64,000 nt of DNA from Capra hircus (Eukaryota > Chordata > Mammalia > Artiodactyla > Bovidae), in NCBI RefSeq assembly GCF_001704415.2, contig NC_030808.1:135423089-135487088 (forward strand), in the 5' to 3' direction. A program made the translations under genes and the position numbers. The number at the start of each line of letters is the position of its first letter. Position 1 is the first letter of the stretch. Shown in pieces: positions 33,678 through 45,387 of this stretch. The notes below the pieces were generated by a model. It searched no databases, was not told the DNA's origin, and saw only the letters and a program-made list of their open reading frames with translations.

Positions 33678-34478
33678 TAGTTCAGTTCAGTCTCTCAGTT
33701 GCTTTGCGATCCCATGGACTGTAGCATGCCAGGATTCCCTGTCAATCACCAATTCCTGGAGCTTGCTCAAGTCAGTGATGTCATCCAATGATCTTATCTT
33801 CTGTCGTCCCCTTCTCCTCCTGCTTTCAATCTTTCCCAGCATCGGGGTCTTTTCTAGTGAGTCAGTTCTTTGCATCAAGTGGACAAAGTATGGGAGTTTC
33901 AGCTTCAGCATCAGTCCTTCCGATGAATATTCAGGACAGATTTCCTTCAGGATTGACTGGTTTGATCTCCTTGCAGTCCAAGGGACTCTCAGGAGTCTTC
34001 TCCAACACCACAGTTCAAAACCATTGATTCTTTGGCACTCAGCTTTCTTTATAGTCCAGCACTCACATCCATGCATGACTACTGGAAAACCACAGCTTTG
34101 GCTATATGGACCTTTGTTGGCAAAGGAATGTCTCTGCTTTTTAATATGCTGTCTAGGTTAGTCATAGCTTTTCTTCCAAGGAGCAAGCATCTTTTAATTT
34201 TGTGGCTGCAGTCACCATCTGCAGTGATTTTGGAGTCCAAAAAATTAAAGTCTGTCACTGTTTCCACTGTTTCCCCACATGTTGCCATGAAGTGTTGGGA
34301 CCAGATGCCATGGTATTAGTTTTTTGAATGTTGAGTTTTAAGCCAACTGTTTCACTTTCCTCTTTAACTTTCATCAAGAGGCTCCTTAGTTCTTCACTTT
34401 CTGCCATAAAGGTGATGTCGTCTGCATATCTGAGGTTATTGATATTTCTCCTGGCACTCTTGATTCCAGCTTGTATTA
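33678..34478 (-). mobile_element. BovB, 5'-truncated 3' part
   Basis: Minus-strand frames show RY-ADD box (about 34400-34440, read LRYADDITF), KITADGDCSHKIKRCLLLGR, CECWTIKKAECQRINGFELW and WTARRSNQSILKEICPEYS, then the BovB 3' end at 33678. Broken frames. Confidence 0.92.
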
Positions 34479-34850
34479 TTTAAGGTCTGCGTTTTTTTCA
34501 CTCAATAATATATCTTGGATATCTTTCTATGCCTTGATAAATTCTGTAATATTCAAATGACTGCAAGGCCATTGATGGCATAACACACTGCCTTTAGTGA
34601 ATCCCCAGGTTGTGTCTAATGTTTTATTACTACAGACTTATCATGAATAAACTTCACTGAGTCTTCTGGACATCCCTGGGGTAAATTTCTGACAGTATAA
34701 TTTTTCGGTCAAAGGATATGCAAACTTTAAAGGCTTTTTTATAGGTTGTCAAGTTGTGCTCCAGAAAAATTGTACCAGTTTATGTTCTTACAAATAGTGT
34801 CTGAAAGTGCCATTTCCTTGCATATTGTCAATATTGGGGATTATCAATAA
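34479..34850 (-). mobile_element. L1 fragment
   Basis: Complement of an old L1 3' region: 'atatatcttggatatctttc', 'aaatttctgacagtataatt', 'gtgctccagaaaaattgtac', 'gtcaatattggggattatc'. Confidence 0.65.
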
Positions 34851-35035
34851 AAACAGAAAGAAAAAATAACCCATTTGATTCTGAGCCTATCCTGACTCCA
34901 TAATCATATTCAACACTCTGCCCTCAAGTATGTGATCTTACTTCTTTCTACTGAGCCTTAAATTCTCGAAGAAGGGAGTAGATTAGATCAGGGATAGAAA
35001 TCACTACTACTGTCCCATCACATGCTGAATTTCCA

Positions 35036-35117
35036 TCCAAGTACTAACAGGCCCGATCCTGTTTAGCTTTTGAGATTAGAGGAGTGCACATTCAGGGCGG
35101 TATGGCTGTAGACCATC
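35036..35117 (-). pseudogene. 5S rRNA retropseudogene, 3'-truncated and tailless
   Basis: On the minus strand it starts GTCTACAGCCATACCGCCCT (35113 down) and continues with AAGCTAAACAGGATCGGGCC and GTTAGTACTTGG, matching the first about 80 nt of 5S rRNA. The internal promoter is altered and the last third is absent. Perfect TGCTGAATTTCCA repeats at 35023-35035 and 35118-35130 enclose it. No oligo(A) tail follows the truncated end. Confidence 0.9.
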
Positions 35118-35254
35118 TGCTGAATTTCCACAGTGTTCAGAATCCTATTCACCTCAGCCTTACAGGTGGCCATTACTAATGTAAAGAACTTGCTCATTAG
35201 GGCAAATTTCCCTTTATGTAGGAATTCAGTTAATAAATAGAGGCAGAATGGTAG

Positions 35255-36772
35255 AATTATTCCATCACCAACTCCCGGAGTTTAGTCAAACTCATGTCTA
35301 TTGAGTCAGTGATGCCATCCAACCATCTCATCCTCCGTCATCCCCTTTTCCTCCTGCCCTCAATCTTTCCCAGCATTGGGGTCTTTTCAAATGAGTCAGT
35401 CCTTTGCATCAGGTGGCCAAAGTATTGGAGTTTCAGCTTCAACATCAGTCCTTCCAAAGAACACCCAGGACTGATCTCCTTTCGGATGGACTGGTTGGAT
35501 CTCCTTGCAGTCCAAGGGACTCTCAAGAGTCTTCTCCAACACTACAGTTCAAAAGCATCAATTCTTCGGTGCTCAGCTTTCTTTATAGTCCAACTCTCAC
35601 ATCTATATATGACTACTGGAAAAACCATAGCCTTGACTAGATGGACCTTTATTGACAAAGTAATATCTCTGCTTTTTAGTATCCTGTCTAGGTTGGTCAT
35701 AACTTTCCTTCCAAGGAGTAAACATATTTTAATTTCATGGCTGCAGTTACCATCTGCAGTGATTTTGGGGCCCCCTCAAAATAAAGTCAGCCCCATTACC
35801 ACTGTTTCCCTATCTATTTGCCATGAAGTGATGAGACCAGATGCCGTGATCTTAGTTTTCTGAGTGTTGATCTTTAAGCCAACTTTTTCACTCTCCTCTT
35901 CACTTTCATCAAGAGGCCCTTTAGTTCTTCTTCATTTTCTGCCATAAGGGTGGTGTCATCTGCATATCTGAGGTTCTTGATATTTCTCCTGGCAATCTTG
36001 ATTCCAGCTTGTGCTTCTTCCAGCCCAGCATTTCTCATGATGTACTCTGCATATAAGTTAAATAAGCAGGGTGACAATATACAGCCTTGACATACTCCTT
36101 TTCCTATTTGAACCAGTCTGTTGTTCCATGTCCAGTTCTAACTGTTGCTTCCTGACCTGCATACAGGTGTCTCAAGAGGCAGGTCAAGTGGTCTGGTATT
36201 CCCATCTCTTTCAGAATTTTCCACAGTCTATTGTGATCCACACAGTCAAAGGCTTTGGCATAGTCAATAAAGCAGAAATAGATGTTTTTCTGGAACTCTC
36301 TTGCTTTTTCGATGATCCAGCAGATGTTAGCAATTTGATCTCTGGTTCCCCTGCCTTTTCTAAAACCAGCTTGAACATTTGGACGTTCACAGTTCATGTA
36401 TTTCTGAAGCCTGGCTTGGAGAATTTTGAGCATTACTTTATTAGCATGTGAGATGAGTGCAATTGTGCAGTAGTTTGAGCATTCTTTGGCATTGCCTTTC
36501 TTTGGGATTGGAATGAAAACTGACCTTTTCCAGTCCTGTGGCCACTGCTGAGTTTTCCAAATTTGCTGGCATATTGAGTGCAGCACTTTCACAGCATCAT
36601 CTTTCAGGATTTGAAATAGCTCCACTGGAATTCCATCACCGCTACTAGCTTTGTTTGTAGTGATGCTTTCTAAGGCCCACTTGACTTCAGATTCCAGGAT
36701 GTCTGGCCCTAGGTGAGTGTGAGTGATCACACTATCATGATTATCTGGGTTGTGAAGATCTTTTTTGTATCA
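35255..36772 (-). mobile_element. BovB, 5'-truncated
   Basis: Longest RT frame in the window: 208 codons (36104-36730) with KWALESITTNKASSGDGIPV, NICWIIEKAREFQKNIYFCF and DYAKAFDCVDHNRLWKILKE. The box LRYADDTTL is intact in a separate frame (near 35955-35975). Lacks the extreme 3' bases and tail: the left end is at 'caccaactcccggag' rather than the usual terminus. Confidence 0.93.
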
Positions 36773-37167
36773 GTGTTTCAGTGTCTGTTTATTTCAGGTG
36801 CAGAGGAAATGTTAAACTACTATGAACATGTAATCAGTGAAATTCAGACTAAGGGCAACTCTATAGGTCATATGGCTTCTTTCCTTTAAAAAAAAGAAAA
36901 AAGTGGGGAAAAAAAAAGGAAGCAGGGGAAACAACGTAAAAGATACTAAAAGACATTTCCACCAATCAGAATGTATGGAGCATACTTGAATCTTTAGTGT
37001 TTTTTTTTTTTTTAAAAAAAAACTATTGGAAAGAATCCACCATTCATGAGATGATTAGAAATGTAAACATGGAATGGATATTTGGTTAAAGTAAGTAATA
37101 ACTACTAATTTTAAAACACATGATAGTAGTATCATCTATGTTTTAAATAAGAGCCTTCATCTTTTAG
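36773..37167. other. AT-rich intergenic sequence
   Basis: Several A/T runs (about 36886-36925, 37000-37022). Nothing else recognised. Confidence 0.4.
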
Positions 37168-37385
37168 AGCAGTGGTTCTCAGTTTTGAGATTTTGCTTCC
37201 CAGGATATTTGGCAATCTTGAGATATTTTTGGTTGTCATAACTGGAGGGAAGGTGTTACCAGGGTCTAGTAAGTAGAACCCAGGGATGTTGCTAAACATC
37301 CTATAATGCACCAGATAGCTGCTCACAGCAGACTCATTTGGCTCACAATGGTAATGATGGTGAGATTGAGAGGCTCTGTTTTAGA
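37168..37385 (+). repeat. MER20 (non-autonomous hAT element)
   Basis: 'cagtggttctcagttttgag', 'aggatatttggcaatcttga', 'tttttggttgtcataactgg', 'gggatgttgctaaacatcc', 'tgcaccagatagctgc': MER20 order from end to end. Confidence 0.85.
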
Positions 37386-37387
37386 GA

Positions 37388-37600
37388 TACATATTGAAAT
37401 ATTTGGGTAGTGGTGAAGAATCCACCTGCCAAGTAGGAGACACAAGTTCAATCCCTGGGTTTAGAAGATTCCCTGGAGAAGGGAATGGCTCCCCACTCCA
37501 GTATTCTTGCCTAGGAAATCCCATGGAAGGAGGAATCTGGAGGGCTATAGTGTGTGGGGTCACCAAAGAGTTGGACACAACTTAATGACTAAACAACAAC
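37388..37600 (+). mobile_element. Bov-tA SINE
   Basis: tRNA-like part degraded ('gggtagtggtgaagaatcc'), then BovA module ending GGACACAACTTAATGAC and (AAC)n tail. Confidence 0.82.
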
Positions 37601-37802
37601 AAACTGAAGCATTTATGGGTAAAATGATATTATGGGTGGGATCTGCTTTAAAATAATACAGTACTCCTCCCCTCCCCTACTTTAGCAGCAGTTTTGTTTT
37701 CGGCCCTGTTTCAGTTACCTGTGGTCAACTCTGGTTTGAAAGGATAAAATGGAAAAATTTAGAAATAAACAATTCAGAAATTTTAAGTTGCACACCATTC
37801 TT

Positions 37803-38160
37803 TTTTAAAAAATTATCTAATTATTTATCATTTCTTTTCGGCTGTGCTGGGTCTTTGTTGCTGCGAGGGCTTTTCTCCAGTTGCAGTAAGCAGAGGCTAC
37901 TCTCTAGTAGTGGCGTGCGGGCTTCTCATTGTGGTGGCTCCATTTGGTTTAGAGCGCAGGCTTTAGAGTATGAGGGCTCCGGTAGCTGCAGCATGTGGGC
38001 TCGTTAGTTGTGTCTCCTGGGCTCGGGGCACAGTCTCAGTAGTTGTGGTGTCCAGACTTGATTGCTCCTTGGCATGTGAGATCTTCCTAGATTAGGGGTT
38101 GAACCCCTGTCTCCCACACTGGCAGGTGGATTCTTTACCACTGAGCCACCAGGGAAGCCC
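37803..38160 (-). mobile_element. Long tRNA-type SINE
   Basis: Complement, complete: 'tcggctgtgctgggtctttg' at the 3' side through 'ccactgagccaccagggaag' at the head. Confidence 0.88.
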
Positions 38161-38667
38161 CTTGCACACTATCCAAGGTAGTATGATGAAATCCCACGGG
38201 ATCCCACTCCATCCTGCCTGGGACATAATCATCCCTTTGTCCAGCATATCTGCCCATTAGTCATCTAGTAGCCATCTAGGTTATCATGTTGACTGTCATG
38301 GTAACCCAGTTCTCATGTTCAAGTAACCCTCATTTTACAGAGACCACATTCACATAACTTTCATTCCAGTATATTGTTAAAATTGTTCTATTTTATTGTT
38401 GGTTACTGTTGTTAATCTCTTATTGTGCACAATTTATAATTGTAATTTAGGCAAACATGTATAGGAAAAACATCGTACATCTAGGGTTCAGTACTATTTC
38501 ATACATCCACTGGGCGTCTTGCAACCCCCACAGACAAGGGAGGACAACTGTATGTGACAGAGGAAATGGATGGAGGTCTGCAGGCATGGACTTGTTGATG
38601 GTTGTTGTTTGGGGCTGGGTAAATGTTATGGGACTTCATTATATTCTATCTCCTTTAGGTAAGCTGG
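38161..38667. other. Unique intergenic sequence
   Basis: Nothing recognised. Confidence 0.4.
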
Positions 38668-38880
38668 GACTCCCCTGGTGGCTCAGATGGTAAAGCATCT
38701 GCCTGCAATGTAGGAGACACGAGTTTGATCCCTGGGTCAGGAAGATCCCCTGGAGAAGGAAATGGCAACCCACTCCAGTACTCTTGCCTGGAAAATTCCA
38801 TGAACTGAGGAGCCTGGTAGGCTAAAGTCCATGGGATCACAAGAGTCAGACACAACTGAGCGACTTTGCTTTCTTTTAGG
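38668..38880 (+). mobile_element. Bov-tA SINE
   Basis: 'actcccctggtggctcagat' to GACACAACTGAGCGACTTTG; TTTAGGTAAG before and TTTAGGCAAG after it form a probable target duplication. Confidence 0.88.
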
Positions 38881-38911
38881 CAAGTTTGAAATTCTCTAAA
38901 ATAAAAATTTA

Positions 38912-39030
38912 GGGAATTCCCTGGCAGTCCTGTGGTTAGGACTCTGTGTTTCTTCTGCAGGGGACCTGGGTTCAATCCCTGATTGGGGAACTAAGATCCT
39001 GTAAGCCATGTGGTGAAGCATCCCCCCCCA
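38912..39030 (+). mobile_element. tRNA-type SINE (short form)
   Basis: 'gggaattccctggcagtcct' to 'gattggggaactaagatcc', then C-rich end. Confidence 0.8.
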
Positions 39031-39311
39031 ATCCCCCAAAATCTTCCAATGAGGTGGATTGCCATTTCTTCCAGATTCCTTCTCTAAGAACCATCTTTTT
39101 CTTTCTCTAGTAACTTTGAATTTTTTCTAATCTCATCCATAGGAAACTGTGAAATAGCTTAATTTGTGTGTCCTCCTATCTCTGCCTTCCCTACCACCAG
39201 AGGGGAGGCATGTAGGTCAAACTTCCCCACCCTGTTTCTGTGACCAATTTTTATTTTTTCCTGCAAAGCAAGGACACACATGAATCTTGTTTACACTCTG
39301 GAGTTTTTTAA

Positions 39312-39432
39312 AAAAATTTGTCTGTGCCACGAGGCATGTAGTATATTAGTCCCCCCAACCCAGAGATTGAACCTGGGTCTCCTGCATTGCAGACAGATTT
39401 TTTTTTACTGTCTGAGTCACCAAGGAAGCCCA
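39312..39432 (-). mobile_element. tRNA-type SINE fragment
   Basis: Complement of the head: 'gagattgaacctgggtctcc' to 'gtcaccaaggaagccc'. A small plus-strand remnant of the same family lies at 39603-39665. Confidence 0.72.
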
Positions 39433-39665
39433 GAAAATTGAAGAGGAGAGGTTATTTACCAATTAACCATTAGGTTAAAATTACACTGAAATTCTAAGTC
39501 TTTACTTCCAGACCAAAGACTGCACTTAATATTAAGGGGAGAAAAAATGCAATTTTGGTAACGCCAGATGAAATGGAATCCTCGGTCTTATAAAAGCTTC
39601 ACGGGAGACTTCTCTGGTGGTTCAGTGGCTGGGCATCTGCATTTTCGATACAGGGTGTAGGGTTC

Positions 39666-39995
39666 TAAAATAATTTGTATAGAATTTATATTACTTTTCC
39701 CTTACATGTCTGGTAGAATTTACCTGTAAAGCCATATGAACTTGGAGTTTTCTTTGTGGAAATGTTTTAAACTATAAATTCAATTTCACTAATAGACATG
39801 GTATTCAGGTTATCTATTTGTTCTTTCATAATCTTTGGTAGTTTGTATCTATCAAGGAATTCTTCCATATCATCTAAGTTGTCAAATTTATTGGCATAGA
39901 AGTTTTCCATAAGCATCTCTTATCATCTTTTTAATCTTTGTAGACTCTTTAGTGATGTCATCTCTCATTTCTTAAATTGGTAATTTGTGTCTTAA
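39666..39995 (-). mobile_element. L1 ORF2 fragment
   Basis: Complement of L1 reverse transcriptase region: 'gtagtttgtatctatcaagg', 'tccatatcatctaagttgtc', 'gatgtcatctctcatttctt'. Confidence 0.7.
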
Positions 39996-40011
39996 ATAAA
40001 GTTTTGTGTTT

Positions 40012-40130
40012 TTTTTTTTGGCTGTATCTTGTAGCACGTGGAATCTTAGTTCCCTGGCCAGGGATCAAACCTGTGCCCCCTGCATTGGAAGCATGGAGTC
40101 CTAACTACTGGACTTCAAGGAAAGTCCCTG
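40012..40130 (-). mobile_element. tRNA-type SINE (short form)
   Basis: 'gtagcacgtggaatcttagt', 'ggccagggatcaaacctgtg', 'ctaactactggacttcaagg'. Confidence 0.8.
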
Positions 40131-40619
40131 AATTAAAGTCTTTTAGAGGACAAAAATTCAACAAGGAAGACAGAATTTCTTTGCTCATATGAGAAAATCT
40201 ACTTATGCTTGAAGTATTTGCTTTTACACATTTTATAGAATTATTCCTTATGTTGAAATAATGCAGCAGGAGGCTTATGGGAAGCAGAAGGGAGACAGTC
40301 AGATGAAAATCTGATTTGTAACCAGGCTCTGTCTTTATGAAAGGAGGAAGCAAGAGTGATAGGTCACCTTGAAGTTTTTTGCATACTGAGTTGCTTTAAA
40401 GAAGCACATAGTTTTTGTCAGGGTCATTGACTCCTACATTCTGGATCCTTTCCAAACCACTCTATTATTTTGGGAACATGTGATGTTAAATAATGCCGCT
40501 GTGCCTGTTTATTCTCAAACACTGGAGATTCTGGCAACATTGAACAGCTCAGATAATATTCTAGGTCTGCTTTTCCAGGAAGAGTTGGGGGACATTTGAA
40601 ATTGTGGGAAAACCATAGG
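40131..40619. other. Unique intergenic sequence
   Basis: Nothing recognised. Confidence 0.4.
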
Positions 40620-40815
40620 TTTTAGAGTAAGACAACTGTGACTTCAAAGTATAGCTGTGCTGCTCACTAGCTATGGACTCGGTACAATTGTGGAACTTCT
40701 CTCTGAACTCTACTTTCCTCACGTACAAATTGGGGACAATAAGACCTACTTCGTAGTGCTCTTGGGGTGTTTAAATGTGATAATACATGGGTCTAGCACA
40801 TATTATCAACTCTGA
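40620..40815 (+). repeat. MIR
   Basis: Sense-strand MIR: 'tgtgctgctcactagctatg', 'tactttcctcacgtacaaat', 'ggggacaataagacctac', 'gcacatattatcaactctg'. Confidence 0.75.
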
Positions 40816-40825
40816 GTGGATCTCA

Positions 40826-40985
40826 GGCTGTGGTCCCTGGACCAGCAGCAACAATAGCCCTTAGAAGCTTGTTAGAGATGTAAATTCTTGAACTCAACTC
40901 CAGACCTACAGAATCAGAAATTCTGGGGGTGAGGCCCAGTAATCTATGTTTTCATGTCTCCTTGGGGATCATAAGGACCTGCCAC
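40826..40985 (-). repeat. MER5-type hAT element
   Basis: 'ggctgtggtccctggaccag', 'ctacagaatcagaaattctg', 'gggtgaggcccagtaatct': MER5A/B complement. Confidence 0.8.
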
Positions 40986-41939
40986 GTTGGAGCACATGGA
41001 TTAGCACATTCTTTGGCAGATGGTAGAAGCTCAAGATATACTAGTTTTCTCCCATTATTTATGCTTTCTTGAAAAATATTCTTTCGGCTTATTATTGGCT
41101 CTGATACTAATTAAACTTATCAAGAATTAAGAGAGTCTTTCTCTGTCTCATCTTTTTTTCCTTTTTCCAAAGTTCCTGGTGCATGTCAGCATTCAGTAGA
41201 ACTCAGAAAGTTAACTGTATTTCCACATGTCACAAAAGACAGAACTGCCCTTGGCTTTCCAGAGCTATACTTATTTATTTGATTTATGTAGCACCTTGGC
41301 TCAATCATGTCTCTGAAAGATGAGGTGTTCTATGTGTGCCTGGAGTGAATACCAATCTGTATGATACCAGGGATGTCAGAGTATAATGTCTTACTTTTGG
41401 TGTTGGCCAATAAACATAAATGCATGAGCAACGTCATAAGTCATTTGGTCCTGATTAAAGAAGAGATGTCATAAAACCTCACAAAACCCAAGTGGAGTGA
41501 GAGAGAGAGAGAGAGGAGGGCAGGCCAATAAATAAATGAAAACCCTAAGATGCACAGAAAATTCTTTTGTTTAAAAAAGGCAACTTTATTTGGTTTAAGA
41601 AAAACCTTAAGCTGAGAGACCAGTCATAGCTACCTTATAGGATGGTTGTGAGAAATGAATGTGATAATCCCTGTATTTGAGCATGGTACACTTTATTAAG
41701 CACTCAGTATACTACTAAATTATTACTAGTAATAGTAGTAGGTGGTAAGTGAATGTTTACTGGATAAATGGCTCATTAAACGAGTGCTTGGTTGAATGAA
41801 ATAATGAACTATCAAGTTGTTTGATCACAGATAATTTTTCTTAGTGCAAAAGCAAACTTCAGGGAAAATTGTTCATTTTGTAGTGAGTCCCATAGCAGCT
41901 ACTGGATAAGTATAGTTGAAATTCAAAAAAAGAAAGAAA
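40986..41939. other. Unique intergenic sequence with a GA microsatellite
   Basis: (GA)n at about 41498-41515; MIR-like remnant at 41630-41770. No gene recognised. Confidence 0.45.
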
Positions 41940-42725
41940 AGTTTCATTTATAATAGTCCCAAACTAGAAACCACCCAAATGTCCATCAAAGACATTGAAT
42001 GAATAAAGAAACTGTGGTTCATCCATAAACTGGATACTCTTTAGAAACAGTAAGAGAAAAGCTAAGGTGTCACACAACTTAGATGAATCTCAGAAACATT
42101 ATATTGAGCAAAGAAAGCCAGACACAAAAGGGTGCATGCTGTATGATTTCATTTCTGTCACATTCTAGAAGTGGCAAACCTAATGTACAGTCAGGAAGCT
42201 CATCAGTGGTTGCCTGAAGTTGGAAATGCAGGTTGGGATTGACTACAAAGGGACCAGCAGGAACCTGAGAGGGTGATGGCGAAATTCTGTATCTTGATTG
42301 CAAGAGGGTGTACCTTTGTCAAAACTCATTAAACTGTATATTTCATTTATTTTTAGAAATTTTGTATATTTATTTGGCTCTGCTGGGTCTTTGTTGCTGT
42401 GCTTGGGCTTTCTCTAGTTGCGGCAGGCGGGGGCTACTCTCTAGCTGCGGTGCATGGGCTCCTTATTGCAGCAGTTTCTCTTGTGGAGCATGGGCTTTAG
42501 GCACATGGGCTCAGTATTTGTAGCTCTCAGGCTCTGGAGTTCAGGCTTAGTAGCTGTGGTGCACAGGGTTAGTTGCTCCAAGACACATGGGATCTTCCTG
42601 GATCAGGGATCAAACCCATGCCCCTTGCATTGGCAAGGCAGATTCCTATCCACTGTACCCCTGGGGAAGTCCAAACTGTACATTTTAAATGGATGGATTT
42701 TATTTCAACAAAATGGATTTTAAAA
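41940..42725 (+). mobile_element. L1M 3' region, interrupted by a SINE
   Basis: 'aaccacccaaatgtccatca', 'atgatttcatttctgtcaca', 'ctcattaaactgtatattt', then after the SINE 'aaactgtacattttaaatgg' and an A-rich end. Confidence 0.82.
42345..42672 (-). mobile_element. Long tRNA-type SINE inside the L1
   Basis: Same family as 37803-38160. AAACTGTA occurs at its left flank (42331-42338) and immediately after it (42673-42680), a target duplication that restores the L1 when joined. Confidence 0.88.
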
Positions 42726-43574
42726 AAATCAGAAAAAAATAAACAACCCCAAAAGTCTCTCCACTGTGGTGCCACTGTAGATTCTGAATCCAGAGTGAGA
42801 GGGAGTGAAGGCTACAGTGTGTCCTGCTCCGGCTGGAGAGGTCAAGGCCCATATGCCCAGGTGCCATCTACCAGGGCTGATCACTCTGGGGAGACCAAGG
42901 AAATGGTGTGGGACAGTGTGCCCTAAAATGAAGTAACTGCAGCAAGTAGAACAGATATTTCAAGCTTGTTTTTCAGGCCTTCTTTTGTCTTCTTCTTAAA
43001 CTAAATGTTAACCTCTAATTCATCCTGACCTGGCCTATGTCCAAATGCATTTAAACATGATGTTCCAAGCCCTACAGGAATCTTTCAGGGGGCCTGGAAG
43101 AATCTTAACAAGATGTCTGACCTTGAAAGGCTGTCTTACAGATCATTTTCCAAACTGCTATAATCACAGACATTCTGTGTGGCCTCCGGCCCTATTGCAG
43201 TGTGTGTTTGATCACCACAGAAGAGTTCAGACCAGTCTGGGCGAACAGACGCGAGGGAGGGCTGCGTCTATCCACCCAACTACCATTCATCTCTCCAGCC
43301 ATCTAAACACAGAATCCAACCATGGTCATTTAGCTTACTTGAAACATAGAAAAAAATACATGCAAAATAAAAATTGCCATCCATCAGTGAAAACCACTGA
43401 CTAACATTTTGGTCTACACTTTTTTCAGGGATACATAAAAACACATAAACAAATTTATTTAAAATTTAAAAAATAGGATCTTGCTGTAAGAATTGTTTTG
43501 TAATCAATTTTTGCCATCATGTCATTTATTGGGAGCATTTCCTGATGAAATAATCTCAATCAATATCCCAGTAG
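42726..43574. other. Unique intergenic sequence
   Basis: Short frames at 42573-42926 and 43045-43404 show no recognisable protein. Confidence 0.4.
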
Positions 43575-43990
43575 TCAGTTACTGCTAGGTAACAAGTAAC
43601 CTCGAATGCTTAGTACACACACAGTTAGCATTGGTTCTTATTTAAATGTTTTCTGGCCAGTTGGGGTGACTCTGGTCCATATGTCTCCATCCTGCCACTA
43701 GGATCAGTCGATTAGTTGCAGCATGTTCTCATAATGATGAGAGAAACACAAGGGGACACACCCCACTGGCACACTTCAAATCTCTACTAATTTCACATCT
43801 GCTAACATTCCATTGGCCAGAACAAGTCACATGGGCCAGCTTGAAGTGAAAGGGCAAAGAAACAGACTCCACCACCTGCAGAGGAATTGCAGTCACGTGG
43901 CAAAGGCCCTGGATACAAGGAGGGAGATGAAATTGGAGCCAAGATCACAGTCTACCAGAGACCTCATTTTCAATGCCAGACTCATGTGAA
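43575..43990 (+). repeat. Mid-aged repeat of the 20.9-23.2 kb family
   Basis: Shares 'ggccagttggggtgactctg', 'ccattggccagaacaagtca' and 'agaaacagactccaccacct' motifs. Diverged. Confidence 0.5.
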
Positions 43991-43994
43991 TGTT

Positions 43995-44210
43995 CACAAA
44001 TTTATTCATTTATCACTTGTAGTGCTATGTTCCAGCTACAATTCTAAGTACTTTATAAATATTTAATTCTCAAAACAGACCTGTTTACAGATGAGGAAAC
44101 TGAGGTACAGAGAAGTTAAACAGCTTGCCCACAGTCATACAGCTAGTAAGTGGGGGAGCAAGGAAGTTCACATCCAGAGTCTGTGCACATGAGTATCATG
44201 CTTGGCTACG
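43995..44210 (-). repeat. MIR
   Basis: 'ctacaattctaagtacttta', 'acagatgaggaaactgaggt', 'cagtcatacagctagtaagt': clear MIR complement. Confidence 0.88.
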
Positions 44211-44507
44211 TCTCGTATGATTTGTCTGTTAACCTCCTGCTCCCACTGGACTGTGGACAGGAACTCAGCAAACAGAGTAGTACTTGGCCCTGCAAGCCTC
44301 AGTATGTATTTGTTGGATCAGTTTCATCATTATCCTATCATTAGATATTTCACTTGGTTCTAATGTGTTTAGCTATCAGCATTCTATAATACTATGGGGT
44401 GAAATGTGTCCCCCGCAAGATTCATTTGTTGAAGCTCTACCCCAATACCTCAGCATGTGACTATTTGGAGATGGGTCTTTAGAGATTTGATTAAGTTAAA
44501 TGATGCT

Positions 44508-44860
44508 TTTGAACTGTGGTGTTGGAGAAGACTCTTGAGAGGCCTTTGGACTGCAAGGAGATCCAAGTAGTCAATCCTGAAGGAAATTAGTCCTGAATAT
44601 TCGCTGGAAGGACTGATGCTGAAGCTGAAACTCCAGTAATTTGGCCACCTGATATGAAGAATCAATTAATTGGAAAAGACCCTGATGCTAGGATTGAAGG
44701 CAGGAGGAGAAGGGACGACAGGGGATGGTTAGATGTCATCACCGACTCAATGGACATGAGTCTGAGTAAACTCCAGGAGTTAGTGATGGACAGGGGGGCC
44801 TGGCGTGCTGCAGTCCATGGGGTCTCAAAGAGTTGGACACAACTGAGCAACTGAACTGAC
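44508..44860 (+). mobile_element. BovB 3' fragment inside MLT1
   Basis: About 355 bp of BovB 3' end ('gaactgtggtgttggagaag' to GGACACAACTGAGCAACTGA). TGATGCT at 44501-44507 and 44861-44867 may be the target duplication, though it resembles BovB-internal sequence. Confidence 0.88.
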
Positions 44861-45092
44861 TGATGCTGTTAGACAGGGCCCAACCCAATCTGACTGGTGT
44901 CTGTAAAAGAAAGGGAAGTCTGGACGCACAATGGGTTACTGGGAAGCTTGTGCACAGAGAGGAAAGACCACATGAGCTACAGTGAGAAGGTGGCCATTCG
45001 CAAGCCAAGAAAGGTCTCAGAAGAAAACAAATCTGCCAACAGTTTGATCTTGGAATTTTAGCCTCCAGAACAATAAACTGTGACACAATAAA

Positions 45093-45305
45093 GGGCTTCC
45101 CTGGTGGCTCAGAGGTTAAAGCGTCTGCCACCAATGTGGGAGACCTGGGTTTGATCCCTGGGTCGGGAAGATCCCCTGGAGAAAGAAATGGCAACCCACT
45201 CCAGTATTCTTGCCTGGAGAATCCCATGGACTGAGGAGCCTGGTGGGCTGCAGTCCATGGGGTCACAAAGAGTCGAACATGACTGAGTGACTTTACTTAC
45301 TTACT
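45093..45305 (+). mobile_element. Bov-tA SINE inside MLT1
   Basis: 'gggcttccctggtggctcag' to GACTGAGTGACTTTAC with (TTAC)n end. Confidence 0.9.
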
Positions 45306-45387
45306 TAAGCAGTTCAGTCTGTGGGCCTTTGTTATGGCAGCCCTAGCAAATTAACATCAAGTTGTTATAAGTATCCTAGGTGTGTCT

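Larger units (their letters stand above)
44385..45355 (+). mobile_element. MLT1 LTR split by BovB and Bov-tA insertions
   Basis: Three parts in order: 44387-44507 ('gaaatgtgtcccccgcaaga', 'ttggagatgggtctttagag'), 44868-45092 ('cccaacccaatctgactggt', 'ctccagaacaataaactgtg') and 45306-45355 ('gggcctttgttatggcagcc'). Joining them gives a near-complete LTR. Confidence 0.82.

Noticed and set aside
36104..36730. 208-codon frame with reverse transcriptase motifs; likewise 56023-56796, 23922-24371, 55315-55695
   Set aside because: As host genes these are rejected: they are fragments of BovB retrotransposons, all interrupted by stops or frameshifts.
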